DNA of 64,000 bases from Mytilus trossulus (taxonomy: Eukaryota; Mollusca; Bivalvia; Mytilida; Mytilidae): positions 63,005,448-63,069,447 of the forward strand of contig NC_086383.1 in assembly GCF_036588685.1 (NCBI RefSeq), written 5' to 3'. Within the stretch, counting starts at the first letter, position 1, and each line of letters opens with the position of its first letter. Position numbers and translations under genes: made by a program. Shown here one piece after another: positions 1 through 13,414 of the stretch. Below the pieces are notes generated by a model, which worked only from the letters and a program-made list of their open reading frames with translations, searched no databases and was not told the DNA's origin.

Positions 1-3000
1 TCTTGTGACCTTTGCTCAGGTTGTTTTGTTTTGAACACCCCATTTGCCTAGGACCTTTCATTTAAAAGTGAAAAATTATTTTGTCTTTTCAGAAACCTTT
101 GTCTGTTAAGGTTCAATTGTAATGACACAAACTCTTGTCAATGTTCAAAATTTCTGTAAATATAATGGTTTCTGAGATTATTCTAAAATAGGTATTAGGT
201 CAAAGGGTAAGATCAAGATAAACATTTGATCTTCATTCATTGTCAAAGTCACATAATTTGATGGCCATTGATGAAGATTCTAGATGGCTACGACGTACGG
301 TTTCTGAGTTTAGGGTGCCAACAGACATCGGTTAATTTTCCAAGGGTCACAATCCTACCAATGAGTCGTTGACTATTTTCGATCTAAATATAATGGAGAA
401 CCAGGGTCTGGTCTTCCTATTACGTTTACTTTGTTTTAATGATTACAATTTTTTTATGTTTCGGGCAGTTGACTCTGGACCCACAAAATTTTACGACTCA
501 CAGTGTGAGTTCCGAATAGGTAGTTGTGATACCAATACAAAATTGTGAACCTGAAAACTACATGTCTTACGGTTAAAGCTGCTAACTTCTTCAAAGTTTG
601 CCGGAAAAAAAGAATAATAATACATGTAATTAGAAAAAAAACAGAAGGAGCTTTACTTAAACTTTAAACCAAAAAAAAATGTAATAGTTTCTTTCCGAAA
701 GTCGAGATTAAAAACAAATACACTGCAATATCTTATCAACAACAATTAAGATATTGAAGATATAGGCACTGTAATTAATGTTACACAAAAATGGAAAGTA
801 TCATTCGCGACTGAAAGAGCAAAATTTAACATAAACATCATTACTCACATTCGGGAGCGAATGCGCATTAAACCTCCTTTCAGCGACTGCCAAAATCGTG
901 GCATAATTTGAAAAAAAGGACAATGCAAATATTCAGAATAAACAGCTATGGAACAATGATAAGAATGTCTGTATGAAGCGCCTTCAACCTACTTCCTATT
1001 CCCTCCAATTATGTTCTTTAAACACTTAAGTATAACATCAACTGAAAAAGAAGAAAACATTTGGTTAAGCAGTTAAACTTCAAAATTGTCCATTATAGAT
1101 ATTCACAATTTTAAAAAAATCATTTACTTAAGAGCTTGTGAATTTTGCGGAATCTCTTTGAATTTGGTACACACAACACTTAGGCCATGCCAATATCACT
1201 TGCAAAATATTTTGCTTAAATTTAATCGGATAGCCGAGTTTTGTAGCGCCATCTATTTTCACTTTTTACGGGAAAATTTAATGGTTTTTTTATTGATTTT
1301 AATCCACCAAATAATCAGTTCTAGCCTTGAAAAATATCTCTTTTGTTCAATGCAAGTGATAAAGCATTATTAAGGAAATGAAAAAATGTAAGAAGTAAAT
1401 ATATATTGGATTTTTTATAGTAGGACCTCTATGTTTATTAAACAGGTGTTTGTTGAGGAATTGGCTATTTTACCAAATTTAGGACCTGAAGAAATGCTAA
1501 AATATAGAAAAGGTGAAGCTGTAATTAAAAGATGAATGTATGAAAATGAACTACTATGAAAGCTTAAAGAAATATAAAAAATCCACGGCAAATATTTAGA
1601 AATATATTTATTATAGATCACTGTACAGCTACTTTTTATAGTATTTTTATAAAAAAAAATCATGTAACTTAATCTTTTTCTTAACAAAAAACTACAAATT
1701 ATGGTGCAATTCTTGTCAAAATGAATGATTGTATACTTCAGCTGCTGTTTTTTTTTATTAATTCAAAGCAAAATCATAGCGAAAACAATAATCAAAGTAC
1801 TTAAAGCTCTCACGAAACGCTCCATTTAACAAATGAAGAAAAACAAATAGTTTGATTCAAAATCCAAATCCTCCAATTTGAAACTGCTAATTGCATGTTT
1901 TGTCTTTAAACTGTTTCCATGATTATATCTGGCACTTGCTTTTATATGCACCTTAATATTCAAAATGAAATATAAGCACGGAAATGTGCTGGATCTGCAT
2001 ATTTACGCAAATGTAATGTTACTCGAAATACTACATGCTACTCATGAACATTCATTTGTGTGTAATTATGCTCGTTATACAGTATTTTGGTCCAATAGTT
2101 CCTGATATGGAGGCTGTTAATTTTGAAAAAAGACAAATGTTAACATTAGTCACAACGAAAAAGTTTGATTACATGTAGGTCAGGTTTGATGACAAAATAA
2201 TTTGTTATAAATTTTTAAAAAAAAAAAACCATCACGATCTTTTTTCTAGTGTAAATTACACAAAGTTTTAGCTTTTTTGGTTTGATTTTATACAATGAGA
2301 CACTGAATCCTGTACATCTCTTTGTAATAGCCCATAATGACATTCAAATCATTATCATGATTGTAGAATTTATTGTTCATAAAATCATTGATACCAGTTG
2401 ACTCTGCAAAAACATATCAACTTTCAGTTTACAGCAAAAATAGCCATATCATTGTCCTTGTACTATTCTATGAATGGTCACTTCCATTCTGGCTTATAAT
2501 TCTCATCGAATATTCACAAAAACAAGATCAACACATCTAATATCTACCCTGAATAGCATAATTCCTATTTTTGGTAGGTTCTCTCCATCGACACTTACTC
2601 ACTTTCATTTTCAGAAACTGACTGTTTGGTGGTTGAGGTCTCTGATTTTTCTTACAGAAAACATTGCAATGGTTCGTTTAAGTTTTTGAAGTTGTTAATC
2701 GATTTCCTTTAAACAAAGTATCCAACTTAAGTAACTATTGTAATTTGTGTAATTTGAGCTTCATTCTGACTAATTACCATGATTACATAAAATTTTGAAT
2801 TTTTCCAGCCTCACAGATACATGTATAGGTAGCTTAGGACTTGCAGTGTGTATCTTAATACTTTTCTCTTTCTGCGATGTACATTTTCCAACTCCATTTT
2901 TTTATGAATTTTGCTGACATTTTATTCAGTATCTTACATATATGTATCTACAAGTTCAATATACCGACCAAATCCACACTTGAATATTTGCAATATAAAA

Positions 3001-3655
3001 CCTGAAAATTCAGTCTTGTCCTATGTCTTCGACTGCTGAATTTATTTTCACTCATAGGCGGATTGTTTTCTTGTACATATGGGTTATACTGCTCGAGCAA
3101 TGAATAGCTTCAGAAGTATGTGCTCACTGAATAGCCTGGACAACCTAAAATATGAAAATAAATCATTGTTAGATATACAAATATAACCCTTTTGAACAGA
3201 AACCAAGTTTTTACAGAAAGAAAAAAAACCATCTTATATATAATCAAAAACAATTTTAAAACAATTGTAATACTATCAACAATAATGTTGGGTTGCTGTC
3301 CCATTGACATATAATCCACATCTCCTTTAACTCATGTGCATGATGTGTGCAAAACTATGATGTAACTATGCATGTACATGTATGTACATACTAACATCAT
3401 AACTTTAGATTAGATTTCCAAATTTCAGCATTAAAAATACATGTAATCCCGCCCTGAGAACAATTTCGATTTCGTATGCATGTTTAAAATTGGAATGTAA
3501 ATTAAATTGATTAATTTAAATTCTAATTTACTTTACTCATTTTCAAAATACCGAATTTAAATCATGAGAATAATTATGAAAGTGACGGAGTATAGTATTA
3601 TGAAAGTGACGGAGTATAGTATCCTGCATAGCATTACATAGTCCCCTTTTTTTAA
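1..3655. other. AT-rich intergenic stretch, no gene seen
   Basis: Only short open frames (under 100 codons) with low-complexity composition occur here, and none shows a domain, a plausible splice partner or a conserved motif. I see poly-A/poly-T runs but no clear repeat boundary. It could be intronic sequence of a gene whose exons lie outside the window. Confidence 0.5.
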
Positions 3656-3657
3656 AA

Positions 3658-3784
3658 TTTGTCTTGTCTTGTCTTGTCTTGTCTTGTCTGCTCTTGTCTT
3701 GTCTTGTCTTGTCTTGTCTTGTCTTTTCTTGTCTTGTCTTGTCTTGTCTTGTCTTTTCTTGTGTCTCTTGTTTCTTGTCTTGTC
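3658..3784. repeat. TCTTG pentanucleotide microsatellite
   Basis: About 25 head-to-tail copies of TCTTG, with a few TTTTC or TGCTC variants and a degenerate right end. A 5-bp unit repeats in frame every 15 bases, so long open frames appear on both strands (KTRQD-type on minus, LVLSC-type on plus). Those frames are by-products of the repeat, not genes. Confidence 0.95.
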
Positions 3785-3989
3785 AATTGTTTTGATATGA
3801 AAATCTACTGTCTGTCTGTCCTTAGAAAATTCACTCAAATAATCACTTTTCGACCTTTTTTATGATTGGTACAAGTATGTGTATGTTACAGAGAAAATCA
3901 TCCCCTCTTCCTAGGAGATATTTTCGTATAAATAAGGTTCGTCACAGACACTGGACTAGTATTTGTAATCCCAAAATGTAAAAGGTTTA

Positions 3990-5630
3990 AAGCTGCAGTT
4001 AAATTTTCTTATAAATACATATATTGTTCATGTTATATCGCGGGTTTCGGTCCTTACCAGACATGTCTACTGGGAGGTTAAATGGACTCACGATACAGTC
4101 ATCCAGGGGGAGGGGGTACTTTTATGTGAACGGACGTCCCCCTTTGCAACCCCTTGGCTATGATGTGTTTGTTTCGGGTGACCCTTCTTTAGTTCTTTAT
4201 TAAAGATATGCAGCCAATGATTCATTTGTTGTATTATATATATTTTTATTATTTACCTGATGCACATGCTGTATGCCTCTTTCAGTTTTCTGTACGGAAG
4301 TTCAATACCTGCTTTAAACTTGACGTTCATTGTGGTCATAATAGCAACAGCAAACTTAATAACTTCTCCACTTAGCCTCAACATTATCTCTTGGTGTCAG
4401 CTCTACGTTTCTGTAATATCTCATTATCTGACACTCAGTGACAGGACATTTTCGTGCAGACATGGCAAAGCTCTGAGCTGACAAAATGTGAGAAAACTCT
4501 TGACTTGTCTCTTCACATTGCATTATTATCATCAATACAAAGTGTGATGTATCTGTATGCCACTAAAACAGATTATGTAAGGTCCTAATATCATAAAATG
4601 CCTTAGTTGCTAGTTCCAGGGAAGTCTGCATCTCATGATCTGAGCAGTAACCTTCTTTATAGTAATATGGAGAACAATATAAAGGGAGATAACTCTTGAT
4701 AACAATCATTCAGTGAAAGCTACAATATCTTATTTATTTAGATGTTATACCTATGTAAAGTGATTTATATGAATAAAATTTTTTTAAATGTTCAAAGTTG
4801 AACATTTAAAATGATAATAACATCATGTTTAATTGTTTGATATATGCCAAAAAATGGTTAAGTAAAAAATGTGGGAAAAGGCTTGAGGTGGAGTTTTAGA
4901 GTAAAAAATAAGGATATTTCTATAAAATTTGCCATGGGTGGATTTTTTATATATTTTTTAATCCAATAAAAATTTGTGTAGAGAAATTTATTTCATGTAT
5001 ATCTGTGTTCACCATTTCGAAAACCAGTGATTTGAACTTCGAGAGTAAGTGACATATTCAAAATAAGGCATTAAAGAGAGCACACTTCAAGTATGAAAAT
5101 AATGCGTAATTTATCATGTTTATTATCTTTTATATATATTTCCACAATATAAATGGCTAGAAACCCAAAAGAACTAGTTTGGTGACTTTTACAGTACTTT
5201 CAAATAAACATATATTTGAAGGAATTTTTGGCTAATTTTATTCAATAATGCAAATTAGCTTGTTACTAAAAATAGACACAATTCGGAGAAGTCTAAACTA
5301 TATTTTCTGGTTTCCATTGAACCTAAAATATGAAAAAAATCATTAACTGGAAAACTATTAACCACCCTCCTGACGATTTTTCAAATTTTGCATGGTTTTC
5401 TGTGAGACAAGCTCTCAAAGAAGAATAAAAAAAGCTTTGTTTAATAAGGAGTCATATTACAAAAGTTTATTTCTATGCATGTTGGCGTTGTTTTTGTAGC
5501 ATTTTAGTGATTCTATTGTTCCGTTGATTTTCTCAAATAGTTTTTATTCAAATAGCGACATAATCACCTTGTACTAAATGTTTAATTTCAAGAGCGCATA
5601 TATTATGAAAAATTACCTAGTCAAGGAATG
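3990..5630. other. AT-rich stretch without recognised gene
   Basis: Nothing with coding character. There is a G-rich patch near 4108-4120. I see no gene and no clear element ends before the TIR element that starts at 5631. Confidence 0.4.
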
Positions 5631-6854
5631 GACGCAACGTTAGATATTGCTACTACCATGAAAAATAGCGTTAAGTAAATATTTGACGTGAAATTATTTA
5701 TAGAAATGCTGAAATCAATATTTCATATTATACATGAAAATAAAGATTGAATCTTAAATTTTCACATTATGATAGATAAAGAATAAAAATATAATATTCA
5801 TAGGCTAAGGAAGACACAGATTATCCGAAAGACGTTTACTTAGCGTTGTCCCATGTAACAAACTCGAAACATTAAACTCGAACAATTCGCAAAATGTTCA
5901 CGCAACTCTTCGAAATTTTGCATGAACATTCTATGACGTGATATTTTTCAGTATTGGTTAACATGGCTGTCTCCAATTAAAATTTGCATACATATTTTCA
6001 AAAGAATATGATGTACGGAAATGTCCCATCGGAAATTTAATTTGGAAACTTGAAACATTTCAGTTCAAAAATAAAATTCTGACAAATAATTCATTAAATT
6101 GTAAGCACGATCGTTTTGTACTTTAGCGTAAGCTCTCAAAATTCGAATTGAATAATAAATTGAGCTACATATTCAATTCAAAACAATAGATTTGCAATGT
6201 CTTGCGTAAATGTCCGAGTTAAACTTTCATGCCGTCACAAAACTTTTTCAGCCAAAAAAAACGATATTTTGATTTCGTGAAGTTTATCAATAAAAAGTAC
6301 TTTTGAAGTTGAAGTTGGGACACCAAATATCATTAATATTACAGGGTTATGTATGAAAAATACGGATCAATGAAAATGTCTTGCAAGTTTGTCCGTTATC
6401 ATAATTTGCCGTCGCCACAAGCTTAATATGCTAAGACGGCATGAACTGCATTCGCTTGTTCCTTCCTCCATTTAATATGAATGCCCAGCTTTCAACAAAA
6501 CGAAATGATGAACACATTACAAAAATACAAATCTATCAGACGATCAAAAAGTAAGAAAACTACAGTATTATATATAAGCTATTGTACGTCACCTGCTTGA
6601 ATAAAAGCATACTCGGGTTGAATATATAAAGAAGCAATATTCCTCCCAAAACACATGATTACTAGCAGTAAAATTGAATATCCTATATGTTAATTATAAA
6701 ATCATATTGGATTGGGTTCTCACGGCATTTATACTTGTGTGTTATATTTTGCATTTACCCAAAAAGGAAAGCAGGAAGAATTGGATAGTGCGCGTTTCTA
6801 ATTTAACATAATTTTTCTGTTACACTTAATGGTAGCAATATCTGACGTTGCGTC
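5631..6854. mobile_element. 1.2-kb TIR element, non-autonomous
   Basis: The left end reads GACGCAACGTTAGATATTGC (5631-5650, continuing TAC). The reverse complement of the right end (6832-6854) is the same 23 bases with one T/C difference. Each end is flanked outward by ATG (5628-5630 and 6855-6857), a possible 3-bp target duplication. The interior is AT-rich with no transposase, so this would be a non-autonomous DNA transposon. Superfamily is unknown. Confidence 0.65.
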
Positions 6855-6859
6855 ATGGT

Positions 6860-7990
6860 ATATATGTGCCAAACGTTTAGAACAGTGAATGCATATGCTT
6901 CTAAAGTTTCTTCTATTTTACTTAGAATACATCATTTGCTTATAAATCTTTGGGTGTGAGTGTAACTGGTAAAAGTAAATCTTAAAAAGCGCTTCAGAAA
7001 CACAAAACTTATTTAAATATGGAAAAACATAATTTTATAAACATAATCTTTGTTTCGTAATATGAAATAAAGAAGCCTTCTCATAAAAATGGAAAAAAAT
7101 GTCAGCACTTACTTCATGTTCAAGGAAATCTGTATCACCGGTGTAAACATGAATATTATAAATATCCGTTATCTTGTTTTTTTAAACAATAATAGAGTAA
7201 TCTTTTTTCTTGAATATTGTTACCAATGCACAGTTTTTTATAGATGTTTAATCAAGTTTGCTTTGCATTCATAAATACCAGACAGAACATTAAGTACCTG
7301 GCTGATTTAGGTTGTCTAGAAAAAAAATGTTTTTTCTCAATTTTGAATCGCAAGGATGCTCAAAAACAACAGATTGTGACACTGGATTCATATCGTGTTA
7401 TTTTATTGCGTACATTTAAATTAGTACATTATAATAACTGCGTCGCTGTATTCATATTCAGTGTAGTAAGTAATAGCACTGAACCATACGAATGTTTTGT
7501 AACGTTATTAACAAATAGATAAGGATATATAACATATATATCATTCATGTTGTAAATAGTTTTCTTTGTTATTTGAACAATAACAATACCTCCTGGAAGT
7601 CCGTATTGACATTTTATTAACAGTTTAAAAGTTTGTGGTAGATGTAAGATTGAATGATCACTTTTGTGGTCCTTTCAAAATATATTGGAATGCATAAGAT
7701 GGATCAGATATATGTTATTAGCTATAGTTTATTATCATTAAACAATGCAATAACAATAGTCCAGTCAAACTAAGTTTGAACTTCAAACTATTTGCAACAA
7801 AAAATGTTTAACTCTAATTTAAAGCATAAATCACTAAATATATACACAGAAAATTCCCATAAAATCTACTTAGATGGAAACTTAAATTTTGCATTCTAAT
7901 TTCTTATGAAAATAAACATTGGAGAGGAAGAAAACTACGCAAAAATAAGTCTTTTTTGTCATTTTTTGGTTGATTTTCTTACAATTCATG
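6860..7990. other. AT-rich spacer, no gene seen
   Basis: Short overlapping open frames around 7089-7522 lack any recognisable domain, and their composition is like that of the flanks. I see nothing else. Confidence 0.4.
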
Positions 7991-8001
7991 TAATATATGA
8001 A

Positions 8002-8843
8002 CAGGGTTTCCCCTGGGTCAATTATTTTATTTGCCACCTCTTTCGCCAAAACAATATATTTTTCGCCACTTTATCATTTTTTTCGCCAAATAACACAAAC
8101 ATATTTTTCTTTAAAAATTTTCTTTTTTCCCAGCCCCCCCCCCTTTAATAAGAAGTGGGGGTTTTTTTTACAACAAAACGAAGCATCTTATCACTTGAAA
8201 TTGATCCCTCGTGTAAAGTGTATTCATTACATTGAAGGGTTACTCTCATGCCAACCGTTTGAATAGATTTCTTCATAACGACAATTTTCTTTTCTAGACT
8301 ATCGTAAATGCTTGAAACACGTGTGTCACTGAAACGACTTTGAAGTGCCGACTCTAATCGATGATCTATATGAAAGTTATATGATAAAGTTTTATATAAG
8401 AGACCTGTCTTGCTACTGTACATTTTTCGTCATAACAACAATTTTCATTTCTGAACTATCATTAAAAGAAGGAGAGGAAGCGTAAAAACTTTTCATCAAA
8501 CACGTGCGTCGCAAAGTGGTTAATAAATCCCTTTGTGACATGTGACAGAAGCCATTTAACCATATCATTTTGTCATATCATGCATATTTATTAATTAGTC
8601 CTTTGATGTCGATAGCTATAAATGCGATCAGCTGATTATTGATTTTCTGTCAAAATCTTAACGAGTTCAAGGTAATTCCGAGTAGTGTCGGTAAAGTCAG
8701 AGAAACCCGAAAAAAAGAAAATAAACAAGATGGCTGAATATAAATCGTCATATTATATTTCTTTCGCCAATGACGAATTTTAATCGCCACAATTATTATT
8801 TTTTCGCAAATTGCGAAAATGGCGACCGCCAGCGGAAACCCTG
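8002..8843. mobile_element. hAT-type non-autonomous element with 8-bp TSD
   Basis: The left terminus is CAGGGTTTCCCCTGGGTC. The reverse complement of the right terminus is CAGGGTTTCCGCTGGCGGTC, so there is an imperfect TIR of about 16 bases beginning CAGGG. The element is flanked by a perfect 8-bp duplication, TATATGAA (7994-8001 and 8844-8851). CAGGG ends with 8-bp duplications are typical of hAT transposons. The 842-bp body carries repeated TTTCGCCA-like words near both ends and no transposase frame. Confidence 0.85.
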
Positions 8844-8854
8844 TATATGAACTT

Positions 8855-10580
8855 TGACGGGGTTGTAAGTTCGTATTTGACTACATTATATAATCTGTTA
8901 GCGCATGAAATGTACAGAAGTGAAGTGTTTTTATTATTTTATTGTTTGTTGAACATTTTTCATAAGATAAATTGCAAATGTATGGCTTTGTGACCATATA
9001 AAAAGTAGTGTGAATTTTTGGATAAGATATATCTGTAAGTTATTTTTGTTCTGCTTCTACCTTCCAGTTGTTTAAACAACTTTTAACCCACAAAAAGAAG
9101 AATAAATGCTTAAATAATTTTATTAAATTTGAGATTTATTACCTTGACTGGCTGAAAAATCTAATAAATGGTCTACTAATGAATTGTGAAATCTAGGTTG
9201 TAGCTTGATAAAAGATATGAAACACCTTTAGAGTTGTTTGTTATACTCTGAGGACGGCTAAATATCAAGAATCAATATACATTCTGTTGAATAGGAGCGG
9301 TAGAGTTGTTTTATTGGCACTCATAACACATCTTCCTACATCTACCTTATATTATTGTAATACTAAACAGAAAACAATTAACTTGTGGCAAAGATGAATA
9401 CCACAAAAATGAGGTGTTAGTGGTTTTTCTGGCACACCAGATCCGGATTTCGTCAATAAATGTCTCTTCAGTGATGTTAGAAATTGAAACGGTATTTGGA
9501 AGGCTATAACATTTACCTCAATTTATGATAGACTCTTGAAAATAAAGAGTCAAAATAGGATGAAATTATCATATAAACCGGATGGAAAATATGATACAAG
9601 CACAAACGAATGAATATGAACAAGTCTAAATTAAAAACTACGTTCAAACCTATGATTGCATTGGATAAAAACCGCATTTTTTATACGTGTGGATGTTTCG
9701 TTTCCTTGTAGAAGGGTTTATATACAGCACAAACAACATTTTCCAAAAGACCAAGAAAGTGAAAAAGTATATTTTAACAAAACGCATTTGACTAACAGGT
9801 CGAACAACTAATGGTATTAAACCCTGCTGACAGCCATAAACGATTGCCAAATAGATTTATCAAAAGACGTAACAAAATGAATCTGTTAATTTTGATAAAC
9901 TTCTGTCTTTTCTTATTTTAACACATCAATCAAATTTAATAGTCGCAGCATTAATTGTAACCGCACACAATGGGCTAGTAAGGGCTAAACGTGAAAAAAG
10001 TATCCGCAAAAATAAGTTGGTTTACAGTAATGAAGAAAACAAATATAGGAGAGAGAAAGTGTGGTGCGGTAGGACAGATGAAGACGGTCTGCGGTTAAAA
10101 AAATGGTTACTAAAGTCATGACCAACGAGTCGATATCTCTTCTCAGACTCTCGGACTTCGTTACGCCTTGCGCTTTGTTTCTTTTCTTTTCATAGTAGAA
10201 GCATATTGCGTCTGGGGGGTGTTCTGCTTTTTACAATTCAACGCAGAATTGACAACCTGTTAACCCGCAAGAATTTTGACAATACAGACACACTGGCTTT
10301 ACAAGATGATTCTTCACTACACAATCCAGAGAGTCAAACAAACAGAAACAATGAATGTGCTTGCAGTTAAACCTTGTCTCACAATTTATATGGTCCTTCA
10401 TACCATGATATGGGTAGCCTCACTAAAGATACCCTGAGAAAGGATGATGACATTGTTTCCCAAAAACAAAATTCAAATTCCGTGTTTTGTACTTATTTAA
10501 AAATTATGAGGTGTCTGTCCTTGGAGACAGTCCTTTTGTTCGACTTTTGTAATGTCTACAACACGTCATATATTATATGT
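8855..10580. other. Repeat fragments, no gene seen
   Basis: Two weak repeat fragments are visible. About 9300-9353 matches the end of the mussel repeat containing 'ttggcactcat..cacatcttcct'. About 9428-9520 resembles the repeat containing 'caccagat..tttcg..aatacatgtctcttcagtgatg', also seen near 62685. The rest is AT-rich with no support for genes. Confidence 0.45.
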
Positions 10581-10585
10581 TATTC

Positions 10586-10708
10586 AGGTCTCAGACAGGG
10601 TATATACTGTGATATTCCAATCTAAGAGTTTATATCCCCTGAGCCGAAGGCGAAGGTAATATAAGCCGTAAGCCGGGAATGTCACAGTATATACCCTTTC
10701 TGAGACCT
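10586..10708. mobile_element. Hairpin MITE, about 33-bp arms
   Basis: The left arm, starting AGGTCTCAGACAGGGTATAT at 10586, pairs with the right arm 10675-10708, ending CCTTTCTGAGACCT, with few mismatches around a spacer of about 55 bp. The full 123-bp unit is a folded-back palindrome typical of a MITE. No coding capacity. Confidence 0.75.
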
Positions 10709-11319
10709 TAATTACACATATATTACGGATTACCCCTGACTTAATGTTATTTTTCAGTGCAGGTTTTTGTTCACAACACATATATAAGTTGAGAACAGTT
10801 CCGTGGTTCGTAACATAGTGACATCCCCTGTCTCATAAATAATGATACAAAATTCTTGTTTTTAATCAGAACATTTGTTTTCTTTTGGCGTGTGATTTTT
10901 GTTATATAAAACTATAGAGGGATACAACCAGAAGTTACCAATGTTCATTAACTAAACTTGAATTCACTGTTGGTCTATTTGTCGTTAAGGCTCCTTTGAC
11001 TACGATCTTTTAAAATTAATTCTAGCTATAAAGGAAAGCAAATTCTTTGTCGAAATTCTGTTCAGAAAACGCGAATCCGACGACGATTAGAACCTATTGT
11101 TCAACGGTACCGTATACGTGACTCCTACTGAAAGTGTTGATTAAGTACAATCGATGCAACGATGGGCAACACGACGACATCATCAAATAAATGTTCCTCC
11201 AGCCAGAACGAAGGAGTATTTCAAAAGAACGTTATTTGTACCGTTTATTGACCATTTATTTCAGGAACTAAGAGAAAGGTTGATAGAAAAATTAAGACAG
11301 AAGCCTGTAATTTAGAAGT

Positions 11320-11563
11320 TGTCGTTTGTTTATGTTACATATTTGTTTTTCGTTCATTTTTTTTTAAAAAGAAGGCCGTTAGTTTTCTCGTTTGAATTGT
11401 TTTACATTGTCTTATCGGGGCCTTTTATAGCTGACTATGCGGTATGGGCTTTGCTCATTGTTGAAGGCCATACGGTTACCTATAGTTGTTAATGTCTGTG
11501 TCATTTTGATCTTTTGTGGATAGTTGTCTCATTAGCAATCATACCACATCTTCTTTTTTTATA
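11320..11563 (-). repeat. Mussel 'gaagatgtggt' interspersed repeat
   Basis: Read on the minus strand this gives 'agaagatgtggtatgattgc', then the 'gacaactatccacaaaagatc' block, the 'ggccttcaacaatgagcaaag' block and 'ctataaaaggccccgataag'. Other copies sit at about 19125-19339, 45525-45610, 47520-47935, 55515-55655, 56048-56180, 61735-61845 and 63105-63230. From memory this sequence is very abundant in mussel genomes. Confidence 0.75.
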
Positions 11564-11799
11564 TTGTGGAGCAGTATTTGATTCCATCAAATTAAAATAG
11601 TTGCTCTCTACAGGTTTCGAGCCGTCTTTTCATAACAAATTCAGATGACCTTCCATCTGAACATGAAATGGTTTTTAATATACTGGTCTTAGAAGATTCA
11701 ATTTTTTTACCTCTCTGGAAACTCCTGTTTTTTAAAGATTCTTTGAAGAAAAATATATTCTTTCAAAAAATTATCTGACTTGTATCAAACAAAAATGCT

Positions 11800-11972
11800 T
11801 CTGACTACACCGTTATACTCACATAATATAAACCATATTTTCTTATCCCAGGCATAGATTACCTTAGCAGTATTTGGCACATTTTTTTTGGAGTTTTGGA
11901 TGCTCAATGCTCTTCAACTTTCCACTTGTATGACTGGCGTACTAAATTATAATTATGGTACCTTTGATAACT
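11800..11972 (-). repeat. GACGAAACGCGCGTCT-family repeat, internally deleted
   Basis: It contains the family blocks 'tttcttatcccaggca', 'gtatttggcac', 'tcaatgctcttcaac' and 'ggcgtactaaattataat..ggtacctttgataact'. The central CpG-rich core is missing here. Confidence 0.7.
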
Positions 11973-12326
11973 AGTTTTTATGAAATACAATACTTAATTT
12001 AGGAATCGAAATCCAACACTCATATCTCGTGTTTAAGTGAAACATTTTTATCATATACTGTCAAAAATAAAGACGTCAATATTCAAGGGTACAATTGACA
12101 TAGAAAAGACAGAATTGATAAATATTGGTTGGTTTTGATTTATACTTGAAAACAAAAAAAAATACGCTTAGACGGGATGATTTGGAAATGGAAGAAATTG
12201 AGTCAAGGTAGATAGAACTTATTAATTTTCATCTTTAGCCTATGCTACTAGGTTAAATATATCTAGATTACAACTGACTTGGAAAGGTAGAACCTGGCCA
12301 CCGAAAGCTTCATTTCTATGAAGCCC

Positions 12327-12500
12327 AGGTGATCGTGTGGTCTAGCGCGCCCGCTACAATGCAAGCGATTGAGTGTCACGATATCTCAGTAGCATGGGTT
12401 CGAATCCCGGAGAACAAACAAATTTGCGAAAGCAAATTAACAATCTAACATTGTTGGGTGGATGTTTAGAAGAGTTGTGTATGTCATGTACATGTAATTA
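12327..12500 (+). mobile_element. tRNA-derived SINE
   Basis: A tRNA-like head is visible with an A box (TGGTCTAGCG, about 12339) and a perfect B box (GGTTCGAATCC, 12397-12407). The spacing is long, like a class II tRNA with an extra arm. No functional anticodon stem is clear, and the unit continues into 'ttaacattgttgggtggatgtttagaagag', typical of a SINE body. It is unlikely to be a working tRNA gene. Confidence 0.75.
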
Positions 12501-12754
12501 TTTTGTATAAAATGTTTGTACAAGTAATAACCTGTACAAAACAGTATAGAAAATAAATATCAAGAACTAATTAACCCTAATAATCATTGGATGAAAAGTA
12601 AGTTAATATACCATCAATTCAAATTAAAACCATAAACGGATTTAAAGGTACTTGGTAAATACAAAAAATATACACATTCAAAAATCATTTCGTTTTACAT
12701 TGTTTTCAATTGAAGTGTTAAATACCTTCTTAAGGTGAATATATATATATATAC

Positions 12755-12920
12755 TGCCACGCTTTATAATCTGATACGATATTTTATCCAGTCGAGACCG
12801 TAATATTTTCAAATCTAAAACTCGAGGCTCACTAAGGTTTTTATATATTTTAGATTTAACAGTTTGTCGAAAGTGGACAAATATCGTATTGCATGAGATT
12901 TGGTGGTGGAATATGTTCTT
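12755..12920 (-). mobile_element. Palindromic MITE, copy 1
   Basis: Its reverse complement aligns with 26704-26880. Shared blocks are 'ccaccac/ccacca..atct..tgcaatacgatat', 'gtccac..cgacag..gttaaat', 'gtgagcc' and a closing 'gataaa..atatcgtat'. The two ends of each copy are inverted repeats built around ATACGATAT. Confidence 0.65.
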
Positions 12921-13414
12921 TAACAACCTGCAAAATGATGTGTTCTTTGTACTTGATGTCCTCAGGCATGGTCGCCTATGTTCATGACTATACATTAGGA
13001 ATTTCAGAGGAAAGCAAGAAAATTTGAAGTTCTAATCGAATTTTGACCGATGAAGAAATGAGATCAAACGAACTACACGTTGATAAAATAAAAATAATCA
13101 ACAAATTAGTACAAGGATATATCGAAAAAGAATAAGATAAATATATACATTGAATATATACATTTCTTACTCGAAAGACAGGAACGTATATGCACCTAAA
13201 TATATTTTACCGACTCATATATTATGCAAACACTTAATATCAAGTTATGTGATCTGGAAAAGTCAGCAGAATGAAAGTCTTTGTGCAATAGAAGATTTTT
13301 GGAATTTAAATATCTAGATCGATATGAAAATGTGTAGCTGATATTGGAATACGGAAATATATATTTGATGTTATGAAAATATGCTTTTTAAAACAAAAAT
13401 GCATCAATAGAAAA

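Noticed and set aside
3557..3865. Open frames on both strands rich in KTRQD or LVLSC
   Set aside because: They are produced by the TCTTG microsatellite, whose 15-base reading period lacks stops on both strands.
8145..8423. Minus-strand frame of 92 codons
   Set aside because: It lies wholly inside the hAT-type element and shows no transposase or other domain.
12327..12420. Possible tRNA gene
   Set aside because: A and B boxes are good, but the stems do not pair as a working tRNA and the sequence continues into a SINE body.
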